Part shown: positions 11,860 to 22,323 of the stretch, in pieces
How the letters are laid out: each line of letters opens with the position of its first letter
Position numbering within the stretch: position 1 is the first letter of the stretch
Assembly: GCA_018292915.2 (NCBI GenBank)
Contig: JACVVK020000153.1
Coordinates: forward strand, 1,000,001-1,064,000
Direction: 5' to 3'
Origin: Batillaria attramentaria
Taxonomy: Eukaryota; Mollusca; Gastropoda; Batillariidae
Length of the DNA: 64,000 bases
Program-made: the position numbers and the translations under genes
Notes under the pieces: model-generated
Databases searched by the model: none
What the model was told of the DNA's origin: nothing
Seen by the model: the letters and a program-made list of their open reading frames with translations, nothing else

Positions 11860-11989
11860 GTGCCCACAATTATGGAAAATACACCATACGAGTTTGTTGA
11901 TTTTGACTGAAAAACTGCGAGTTTTATCGAGCAGTTTTTCGGTGGAAATCAACAAATGAATGTGGTGTATAATACATACTTGGGGGCAC
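11860..11989. mobile_element. Fold-back (palindromic) element, copy 1
   Basis: This is a near-complete hairpin. The outer ends are GTGCCC and GGGCAC. The middle arms are ATACACCATACGAGTTTG and its imperfect complement ending TGTGGTGTAT. The innermost arms, GAAAAACTGC and GCAGTTTTTC, are perfect. A relative in the other orientation lies at 32414-32555. The left edge of the large P450 duplication falls about 11 bp to its right. Confidence 0.75.
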
Positions 11990-12484
11990 CATATTGGGAA
12001 AATTATTTATACCATGTCTGTACCTGCATTTCTTTGATTTGAAAGCTGACATCGGCAATCCAAATGCTTTTCACGCGACATGTAAATGAGGAGCTTTACT
12101 TGACGTTGTCCATAGGCTTGGAGAAGTCAGTAGGTCTATTTCGAAGCAAGCAAAGTACTGGAACTAGACTTACAATTGTCACAACCATGACCAACTGTGG
12201 ATAAAATTCAGAAAAGATCAACAATTTAACATCCAGCTACTGGCAAAGCTCCTCTGTCCCCATTCCCTTATCACCTTATGAGGTTTAGCCACATCGTGCA
12301 AATTATTCTTTAGTCACTATTTACTGTTGTGATGTAAATCCTTTCGTCAGAACATGTTGCTGGAACACTGCTATGTCTGGCCTATTCTGAATAGCCCCTA
12401 ACCTAACCACTAACCCTAATCTCATTTAACTTGCATTACTGTAACCATAAACCTTCTTCATCCTCGATGTCTAAGCCTTTGCCA

Positions 12485-12808
12485 TGTTACTGTAGTTGGA
12501 CTTTGTTGTAGAGATTGCGAAAAGTCACTGCATTTCGATGGAAATTTCTAGACCATCCCAGAACATGTGAGTGCAGTAACGTCAGTAGATTACGTAACCT
12601 TGGAACGATTCCGTACTTGCCAGTATGTTGCAGAATGTTCTAGATCTGACCTGTTAGTATATAAGCAGCACTGCACAGCATTCTGGGTTCTTCCTCTTTC
12701 ATGAGTTTGTTCTTGCACATCTTCTGTTAATAAAGTATTGGAGTTCTATCCTGTTGTATCCCGTGTCTTCTCTGCGAGTGCACCGAGAGAGCGACATAGC
12801 AGGAGAAA
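12485..12808 (+). promoter_or_regulatory. LTR-like element with TATA, heat-shock-type motifs and polyA signal
   Basis: The stretch is laid out like a retrotransposon LTR. GAAATTTCTAG (about 12540) and AGAATGTTCT (12632-12641) fit the inverted nGAAn pattern of heat-shock elements. A TATATAA box lies at 12658-12664 and AATAAA at 12729-12734, followed by a GT-rich stretch. I could not find convincing TG/CA ends or a target duplication, so a solo LTR is only an inference. It lies about 220 bp upstream of the phosphatase start and might act as a promoter. Confidence 0.35.
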
Positions 12809-13026
12809 AATACAACAGACTTGTTTTCAGTAATTAAAAGGACATAATCACAATTTTTTCCCCTAATGAAGCTAGTGCCTGACAGCAAAATCACTGCTGC
12901 TGCATTTGGATAACTATGCACATGTACATTCTGGTGTTCAGTAAGCTGTATGGCCAAAACTAAAATGACTGTGTGACATTGCCACTCTGGTTTACATGAA
13001 CTTTTCTGCCAGACAGGCCATGACGA

Positions 13027-15356
13027 ATGTCGCTGAGAATGGCCGCCCTCGTTTACTGGATACTGTCATCTGTATCGTGGCGCGACGAACCACCACCGCG
13101 CCAAAGCAAGTACGGACTTCCGTTGCCACCTGAATGTCACGCCACACTCACACTTGAAGAGCTCGCTGGCAGACCTGTGTTTGTTGTTGGGGACGTGCAT
13201 GGGTGTTTTGAGGAGCTGTCCCTTCTACTGCAAGCTGCAAGACGTCTTCAGAAAAATCCCTTCATCATATTTGTTGGTGATGCCATTAACAAAGGACCTC
13301 GCAACATTGATGTTCTCAGGTGGTGTCTTTGATCAGTGTAGTATTTGCAATCAGTTTTGCCTTTTGGAAGAAGGAAAACTTAGCGCTATTGTTACAACTG
13401 ACATTGTAGTATTTGCAATCAGTTTTGCCTTTTGGAAGAAGGAAAACTTAGCGCTATTCTGACATTATGAAATTATGATATATATGATGCTGCACATTAT
13501 GTGTTTGTAGTTACATGGTTACATGTATGTGTGCAGGAATGTTGTGAATGTTTCTGTGTGAGCGAGTGGGTGTCGACCGTAAGGCGCCCTGAGCTCCTGT
13601 GGGAGGGAGGGCATCCCTTAAATACCCATTATTATTATTATTATTATGCTACTATCCAAGTGTAAGTGTAACATCTGAAATCGAGCATGTCAGGAAATTT
13701 CTCAAGGAATTTTTTTTTTTTTTTATCATTGTGTTCTGTCACTGTAAGTGTGTAAGCTTCTTTAGTATTGCTTGCATGTTTGAGACAAAAACCTCCCTTA
13801 AATGAATGCCAGGTCTTTGTCATAATTGATTTTTTTTTGTTTGCACCTAAAGAATCTTTGGTTTTCAATTTGTATATACCTGTACTTGTATTGTGTGTTG
13901 TGGAAATCAATAAAGTGTTTTGAGTTCATTTTAATTGAATGCTGTGTGTGGATCTATTTCAGGTTGGTCAAAGAGATGAAAGACAGCGGCCAGGCAATGA
14001 TAGTGCGCGGAAATCACGAGGAGACAGTTTTGCGTGAACTGTGGGCGCTGCGCATCAACCCCCGCTATGAACTGCCAGAAAGGTGTGACTTGAATTATGT
14101 ACATGAATGTTGTCATCCAAACTTGATTTTATCACATGAACATGGATTGCAAGAACAGTGAGTTATCTGTAAAATACCAAGCGTAAGAAGGTAATGTGCT
14201 TGTACAGTATGTGTACATTAACACCAGTAAAATGCAGCAGTCTGCTCAAGGAAGCCACTATTTTGCAGGCCATTAGACCATTCAAACCCTTTTTGTTGTT
14301 TTTTTGTTTGTTTGTTTGTTTGGTATTCTTGTTAAAGAACTAAGTTGCACTGTAGATCTACCCATTGCTCTGAAAGGGATACATCCATTAAAAACACTAG
14401 ACTTACTGGCCCTTGAAGGGTAATGGTTATCGGTAAAATACACCAGTAACATGCAGCAGTCTGCTCAAGGAAGCCACTATTTTGCAGGCCATTAGACCAT
14501 GCAAACCCTTTTTTTTTCTTGTTTGGTATTCTTCTTGTTAAAGAACTAAGTTGCACTGCAGATCTACCCATTGCTCTGAAAGGGATACATCCATTAAAAG
14601 CACTATACATGTACTTAAGTTACTGGCCCCTGAAGGGGTAGTGGTTAGCACTTCGGACCATGGACCGGGAGACCCAGGTTCAAATCCCAGCTGAGGCAAA
14701 CGGGAATTTTCCAACTAGAGTCAGCTCCTACCCAGAGCGGGCGTGCTATGGGACAAATGCTGAGGCTGTTGCCAGACAGCTGAGACTCGCCCACTTCATG
14801 GCTGTGACACGCCTTTGACTAAATCAACCCTTACATATTGTCTTTGTGGCTGTTTATTGATTTATTGTTACATGTACTTATTTTCATGCAATCATTTGTG
14901 GTTTTTGCTGTTTTTGGTCGCTGTTGCAGGTACCAGTGGTTGCGTAAACTGACAGAGGACGACTTCTGGTTCCTGCAAAAGTTGCCCTACACAATATACA
15001 TTCCATCCAAGCGGTCCGTCGTCGTCCATGCTGGATTTGTCCCTGGCCTGCCGTACGACCAGCAAAGTCTGGAAGATCTCACCCACATGCGCAACATCAT
15101 CCAAGAAGATGTGTTTTTTGGCAGAGGACTGGTTGGGACCAGTAAAATTGATAACGGTGTCCCTTGGGCATCGCTTTGGCCAGGCCCTGAACATGTATAT
15201 TTCGGCCATGATGCTCGTAGGGGTTTCCAGCGATGGCCGCATGCCACGGGGCTCGATACTGGGTGCCTGTATGGAAATAACCTGACGGGTGTGTTTATTG
15301 GGAGTGAGGATCTACCTGTGAGTGTCAGTGCACTTGACATGTATGTCAGTCCATGA
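13027..15356 (+). CDS. ApaH-like metallophosphatase (ALPH), three exons
   Basis: The exons are 13027-13319, 13963-14082 and 14930-15356 and encode about 279 residues. All introns are GT-AG and the phases fit. The metal-binding signatures of the calcineurin-like/PPP phosphoesterase fold appear in order: VVGDVHGCF (GDxHG), FVGDAINKGP (GDxxxxG, with Asn-Lys where most PPP enzymes have Asp-Arg), IVRGNHEE (GNHE), VVHAGFVPG (HAG) and YFGHDARRG (GH). The LDTGCLYGNNLTGVFIG block and a VSVSALDMYVSP end match ApaH-like (Ap4A symmetric hydrolase) proteins rather than Ser/Thr phosphatases. Eukaryotic ALPHs hydrolyse dinucleoside polyphosphates, and some act as mRNA-decapping enzymes. The N-terminus, MSLRMAALVYWILSSVSW, could be a short hydrophobic leader. 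A GTGAGT at 15318 could serve as an alternative donor, but the C-terminal fit favours reading through it. A broken exon-1 copy lies at 30863. Confidence 0.85.
14221..14625. repeat. Direct duplication of about 190-220 bp in phosphatase intron 2
   Basis: The segment from ACACCAGTAAAATGCAGCAG to AAGGGATACATCCATTAAAA is present twice, starting near 14221 and 14440, with small indels in the T run. Confidence 0.8.
14624..14825 (+). mobile_element. tRNA-derived SINE
   Basis: It has an A-box-like GGTAGTGGTTAGCACTTCGG and a B-box-like GGTTCAAATCC at tRNA spacing, then a body with CTCCTACCCAGAGCGGG and GAGGCTGTTGCCAGACAG. It is the same family as the insertion at 18265 and lies in phosphatase intron 2. 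Confidence 0.7.
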
Positions 15357-15776
15357 AATAATGAAATAGTGTGGGTCATTGAATGTTTTTGGCAAATATG
15401 CCTGGGTGATATTGACCGGTAGATCTGCAGAACCAACCAGCTGCATAGCAGCAGCTTGCACAAATGATACAGATATATATATGCATGGTTGTTTTGTATG
15501 ATTATGATGTAGTTATGTATAATATGGGTTCTAAATGTACATCAGATTTATTATGTGACGGGTTGTGAATCTCGTATGTGTAATTAAGGTACACATTACT
15601 TGGCATAACAATTGTTGTTTTAATTTTTTGTTGTTGTTTTGTTAAACAGCTATCACAAAAAGTAAGTAGTTTGTTACAGCATTGTCATGCATTTCTCATG
15701 GATCTGTTGTTAAAACAGTCCATAGGCACCTGCTACAGTTTTGAGGGATCAAATATGATGTATCTAGATTTGTGTA

Positions 15777-15844
<68 letters not shown>

Positions 15845-16898
15845 GAAAATTTCACCAATGAAATCACTGATACAAATAGTACATTTGCTGGTACACATGC
15901 TCTGTCTGAACAAATATGAAGTTGACTCATTTTGTTGAGTTCATTCCCTTATTCACATGTCTTCTGGCATAATAAACACACAAATGGCCTTGTTAGAAGT
16001 CAGTTTCAGTGTTGTTGGTTTAATGTTTTGCTTTGTGTTCTTTGTTTTTGTTGGGTTTCTTTATAGTTGTTGATTTTGGGGTTCGTTGGTTTGTTTTTCT
16101 GCTTTTTTTTTTGCTTTTTTTTTTTTGGGGGGGGGGGGTGGCATTTATCTGGTCATGGTGTCTGACACCCTGACTGGTCATGTCTGGAACAGAGTGGGTT
16201 GAAGGGTATTTGCATCACATCATAAGCATCATAAATGAAGCACACATCATGCCGATGTAATATCATTATATGCTCAGGCATGTGCATGACGGCCAAAATG
16301 AGGTTGCACTTTCAAAAGAAGATCGATAAGTTTAAGAAAATTAAATGCATTGAAACAGGTCTAATTATCATACTGGTATACATTTTGTCAAAGTAACAGC
16401 TATATGTTGTGACTCATGCCCTGCGCATGGGCATGGTGGGTACACCTACCTCATGTCCTGGCAAACATACATGCATAAAGCAGCTCAGTAGAATGATTTC
16501 AAACTACCAGACATTTTTGGTGTACCTGTGATATTTCCTTAACATTCTAACATTATATATATCGATACAGATCTACAGTATATCTGATTCTACTTTCCAG
16601 TATACCACACACTGTTTTTTTTTTTTTTTAACGTTTAGGCAGTGTGGTGGCCAGGTATCTTGTTGCTGTGATTCTGTTGTCGCGCGCTAACTTCAATTCC
16701 TCCATTAGTACATGTAGTATGCTTTCACGCTGCTGGTCATTTGGCGACAAACGCGGAGCGACCATTCAAGCACCACTGAGCCACTGAGGCCCCTAGCACA
16801 AGGAAAGTCACTCTGCAGCCTCAAAGGAAGGTTCCCAAAGCCAAAGGGCCCAGCCTTCGGTGTACTGTACTTTGCGAGTCTGCATACTCGTCGTAGAA
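15357..16898. other. Intergenic stretch between phosphatase and P450 copy A
   Basis: A (CA)n run occupies 15780-15841 and T and G homopolymers lie near 16095-16140. From about 16345 (AATGCATTGAAACAGGTCTA) it is colinear with 32600 onward in duplication unit 2 and includes the region just upstream of the P450 ATG, so conserved promoter sequence should lie in 16790-16898. Confidence 0.55.
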
Positions 16899-19800
16899 AT
16901 GGTTGTTTCCACTACCACCATCCTGTCATTAGTTTTAACGGTTGTGCTTGGTTACGCAATCGCGAAACTTGTCCCGTTCTTTTACAAACGCTGGCAATGG
17001 CGGCGAAGACTGGACCCTCACTTCGTGCATTGGCCTATCAGCTGGATCACTGGCAGCCTTACACAAGTAGGTACTAAGTCTTGTTTTGTACTGTAAGCGA
17101 ATCAGAGAATGATATGTAGGCAAATGACTGTACAAAAATATTTTTTTTGTTGTTCTTTATTTGTTGTTATTTTTAACACATCTCTTCTGGCTGTATTACA
17201 TAGGCTGCATTCAGCGTTTCACCATCATCATGTTCATGATGTTGTGTAAGAATGTTTTTAGTTTTATGACTGTATGTATTTAATGTGTATAATACGTATG
17301 TAATGTGTGTATAGGAATGTTTTATGACTGTGTGTATGTAATGTGTGTATAATATGTATGTGATGTGTGTATAATACGTATGTAATGTGTATATGTAGTG
17401 CTCTAGCGCAGCTATTGTAAGGCGCCCAGCAGGAGGTTGGGCGCCACAGAAATCCTCATAATTGTTATTTTGTTTTGTTTTTTGTTATAAAATATAAGTA
17501 GTCATAGAAAACATACCCCATGTTGCGATCCGATGGTTGACCCAAAATTAATGCCTATTTCCCATCTTCTTCTTATCAGTTGCTGATTCAACTCTTGGTC
17601 GAGTCTTTTTAATTTGTCAGACAGTGATGCTGACATGTACAGTGCACTGTGCTGGAAGACACAAATTTGAACTGACTAGCAGTGTTTTCTCAAGTATGGG
17701 CATTTTGTGAAATCCTCACATAGTAGCTAAATATCTTTTTGTTAAGCAAATCGCCTTCTTCAGGACATAAACAAATTTGTTTATGTCCTGAAGAAGGCGA
17801 AAGCCGAAACGTTGACCTGTGCCGTCCTTTGTCAAAGTTAAGTGGTTTCTGTCCCTTTTATGTCGCTTTTATTTGCTTAACTTGTAACCACTTCGCAGTC
17901 ATTACCGTTTCCTTTTCTATCTTTTTGTTTCTTTTGGGTTTTTTCTTCCCCAGGTTGCTCCGGTGACCTGTGTATTGACTTTGTCTTTGTGCAGTTTTCT
18001 TCACTGGAAGATTTGTGTGGGAAGTCCCAGAAATTTGCTACAGAAGGTCACAAGGCGTTCATGTGGTGGATAGGTCCACTACGATGCATCATCAGTTGCT
18101 TTCACCCGGACACAGCTAAAGTTATGCTGCGATCTTCGGAACCAAAAGCAAGCGGTGGTGGTGGCTATGAATTCCTGAGACCCTGGATTGGTACGTTTCA
18201 GGACAGCTTCTGACACAGGCAGCAGTGGAGTGCATGCAGATATCTGCTAACACTTAAAGTCTCACCGGCTCCCATAGTGTAGTGGTTAGCACTTCAGATC
18301 ATGGACTGGGAGACCCGGGTTCGATTCCCAGCCGAGGCAAGCGGGATTTTTCCTACCTAGGTTGGCTCCTACCCAGAGCGGGTGTGCTATGGGCCCAATG
18401 GGGAGGCTGTTGCCACACAGCCAAGATTCACCCACTTCACGGGTGCGACTTTGGGGGTGTTTCCATTGGTATGACACGTCTTATGATGTGGATGATTATA
18501 TGGCCGACACTGCAGGTAATGTAGTTCCCGGGCCTGGTTAATGCCGGGATATTTATGACAGGAAGCGTGGAATGCGGCCCTGTCCCGCAGTCCCGAACCA
18601 CACGGACGTCCATAGCATCATCTTACCATCATCTTCATCTCCATCATCATGATAAAATTCACGGACCTCCATAGCATCGTCATCATCCTCATTTCCATCA
18701 TCATGCATAATAAAAATTACCCCAGCTTCCGAGCCCTCCGTGGATTCCATCCATGACCGGGGAGGAACACCACTGGAGCCGGCAAAGAGTTGTGGCAGCA
18801 AAAAAACAAAACAAAACAAAACACTTAAAGTGTCAGTCTCCATAATGAGTTCTAAAGAGAAAAAATGCTGCCAGTGTGTGAGAGAATTCGTGTGATTCAC
18901 GTGATATACACAATATTTGGGATAAAGCACCTATATTAATGCACTTACGTGTATTACTATTATTATCTTGCCTCTTGAAATCTTTACAGGGGATGGCCTG
19001 CTGGTGTCTGAGGGCAAGAAATGGGAGAGGAACCGCCGTCTGCTTACACCAGGCTTCCATTTTGAGATCTTGCATGGTTACATACCCATTTACAACCGGG
19101 TGGTGGAGGTCCTTATGGTTAGAGTTTTTATCTGTTCAGATGGGTAGATGCAGGACATGTCAGGGCTCAAGACAAATTGTTCTCAACATAATAATGTGAT
19201 AGGCTCCCACGAAAAGTCGCCCAGCCGTTTGTGAGAAAATTGCACACACAAAAATGGTGGTAAGTCAGATTTTGCCACTTTGAGATTTTTTCCATATTTG
19301 GAACCAATACAATTTTGTGAAAGTTTCCAGGCTGAATGTAGCATAAAAACAAGTATATAATACAACTACACCATATTGATTCCCGTGTCACACTACTAGC
19401 CATTCTTTCAACATGGCTGCTTTTCAAAAGCAAGTTTTCAACAAACAACTCTCAGGCCTACACCATTCTACAGCAACAATTTTTGTACCAAAAGAAAGCT
19501 TACGTTCTGCACTTTTCAGCGATACCATAATGTAAAGTGTTTCTTGTTTGTTTGTTTTTTTGTTTTTTACTATATACTTTATTGTCCTTTTCGGGAAATT
19601 TGGGCTGCTTCCCCCGGGGAAAGCGCGTCGCCACGGTGCAGCGCCACCCAATACCTATCCTTCCCTTTTCTATTTTTATTTTTACAATTTTGCAATTTTG
19701 CTGGGGGAGGAACGCCAGATAACCCGGAGAGAAACCCCCGATGCGCAGCCCGGTAGCCAGGAAAAACCGGTAGCACATATCACAAGCTCGACCTGGGCTC

Positions 19801-21356
19801 GAACCCACGCCTCATCGCCGTGACATTGGTGACGGCCGTTCAGTAGCGTAGCGGCTAAATCAGACGCGCTACCTATTAGACCACTGCTCACCCCAGGTTT
19901 GAGGTATTTTGCTCCACTGGGAGCAAAGTTCACTTTGCCAACCAGCCTAGTGACCAGAGCTTGTTGACTGGCCTGCCCAGTTTATAACTATACCTACAAA
20001 GGGGCAGAACTATTGAGCAGTCTGGCAGATGTGTTCATGCCATACATTTGAAACACTGCAGTATATTTTACACATGTGACACAAGACAGTTTTATTTCCC
20101 TTCAGACTCATTTTGTTTATTTTGCAGGACAAATGTGAAAGACAGAGCCATGGAGAGGTCTATGTGGCAGTGGAAAATCCTGTGCTTGTTGCAGCATTGG
20201 ACACCATGTTACGCTGCGCACTCAGCTACGAAGACAACATCCAAGAAAAAGGGTAAGGATGTCTTGCAATGCGTAACTTCTGTCAGTTACTACAGCTCAG
20301 TTGGTACAGTTCTCCTGTTAGGGGGTGCAAATGTATACCGGTCAATTGGAGGGGGAGCAAATGTACACCAGCTGCATGGGATGGGGTGCTTAAATTATAT
20401 ATCCTTGATTCGGGTCTCACAAGTTGAAGTCACATGACCGTTAACCTCATCTTGTGAATGTAAAAACAAAAGCATTAAATGAACGTAGCCATCAGATGGT
20501 GATAATGTATATGCGTGTATAGTACCTGTCGTAATTTGTAACCATTTCGCTTTCCGGCAGCCAGCTTTTCAATGAAAATATCGGCATGGCAATATCGCGA
20601 GAGCTGGCCAGATTGAAGGGCGGGATACAATCGCCCTCCTGAGTAGAGAGCTGGAGAACATTGGCTCTCCCTGCATATAACTGGTATACATTTGCACCCC
20701 CCAGCAGGCGAACTAAACCAGCTGAGCGTTACTACTGCAGTTAGGAATACATTTTTCAGATTTCCAGAAAATCAGTTTTTGCACGGTTGTTTATGTATGT
20801 ATTTGTAGATTTTATTTTGTGTGAGTGGTTTTCGCAGTGAACGACAATGACAGCGTTACATGTCCTATTACTAGGAAAATTATGTAAAATATGATCTCTC
20901 TGTAACGTTTAAAGCGTTTTGGGGTGAGCGGTGGTCTAATAGGTAGCGCGTTGGATTTAGCCGCTGCGCTAGTGAACGGCCGTCACCAATGTCATGGTGA
21001 TGAAGCATGGGTTCGAGCCCAGGTCGAGCTTGCGATATGTGATACTGGTTTTTCCTGGCTGCTGGGCTGCTCATCGGGGGTTTCTCTCCGGGTTTTCCGG
21101 CTTTCCTCCCCCAGCAAAATTGCTAAATTGTAAAAAAATATAGGATAGGTATTGGGTGGCGCTGCGCCGCGGCGACGCGCTTCCCCCGGGGGAGGCAACC
21201 TGAATTTTCCAAAAGGGATAATAAAGTAGTAAAAAACAAAAAATGAAAAGAAGGGGATGTTACAGTTATGTTTGTGTTGTGCACAGGGAGAACCATCCAT
21301 ATCTCAAGGCTGTTAGGAAACTGGGCCAGCTACTCATCAAAAGGAGCCTGTGAGTA

Positions 21357-21438
<82 letters not shown>

Positions 21439-22281
21439 CAAAGTGAGTCTGTGTAATAGTTTTGCGTAGTCTGCCATCTGTCTGTCTGTCATCCGTCTGT
21501 ATGTAACAGGCGTTATCATGCAGGAAGAGTATGTTTTGTTTTTCTCCAGGAATCCTCTGCTGTACCCTGACTTCATATACAGCCGAACCAAGGATGGAAA
21601 AGTGAATAAAGAGCTGTGCGATTATGTCCATGATTTTGCCATGCGTATCATCACTAGCCGCAAGCAAAAGCTGGTAGGTTTCATTGCCAGCTTGGGACGA
21701 GATGTCTTGATAAAATTTGTTTCTTGGAAGTAAAATTGCTTTTCTTTAGCCAGGACAACTTACTGTCCAAAGCAGGTCACAGAGTCCGCAGAAAGGAACC
21801 GACAAACTTAAAATTACAAAGGAAACGTTTTTCCTCACCTGCTAATCCAATTACATGTACTTTATGCCATCTACTGTTTCTCTTGCAAACTGTTTCACAC
21901 TAGCGACAGGTTCTAGAGAAGCAACGGGAAGTCAAGATAGCAGAATGGTAAAGCGTTGGACTCCCGATGCTCAGGTCATGAGTTCAAATCCCGGCTGGGG
22001 CCACATATTTGTGCTGGCCTTTTTCTCGTTGCCCCGTCTTTGATATCACCCATACGTGGTGGAAAAGGACGTTAAACTCCCAAACACCCACCCACCTTCT
22101 AGAGAAGCAACTCTTTTGTCATGTTTTCTGGAAAAAGGGCCCAAGTGCTTCTCAAATTCATGGTGCTTAAACCCTTCCCCTAGATTCTTCTGCATTTTAT
22201 CCATGGCATACATGTGAAATATGTCCATCAGTCAGAAGACTGTGCGTGCAGGACTTACACACTTGCACTTTTCAAATGACG

Positions 22282-22323
<42 letters not shown>

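Noticed and set aside
14624..14700. tRNA genes suggested by A and B boxes (also at 18270, 20922, 21930, 25617 and 53005)
   Set aside because: No cloverleaf with paired acceptor stems was seen, and each continues into a shared longer body; they are SINE heads.
15318..15356. GTGAGT at 15318 as the donor ending phosphatase exon 3
   Set aside because: Reading on to the stop gives VSVSALDMYVSP, which fits the family's C-terminal strand, and no matching downstream exon was convincing (a candidate at 15650 runs into a CA repeat).
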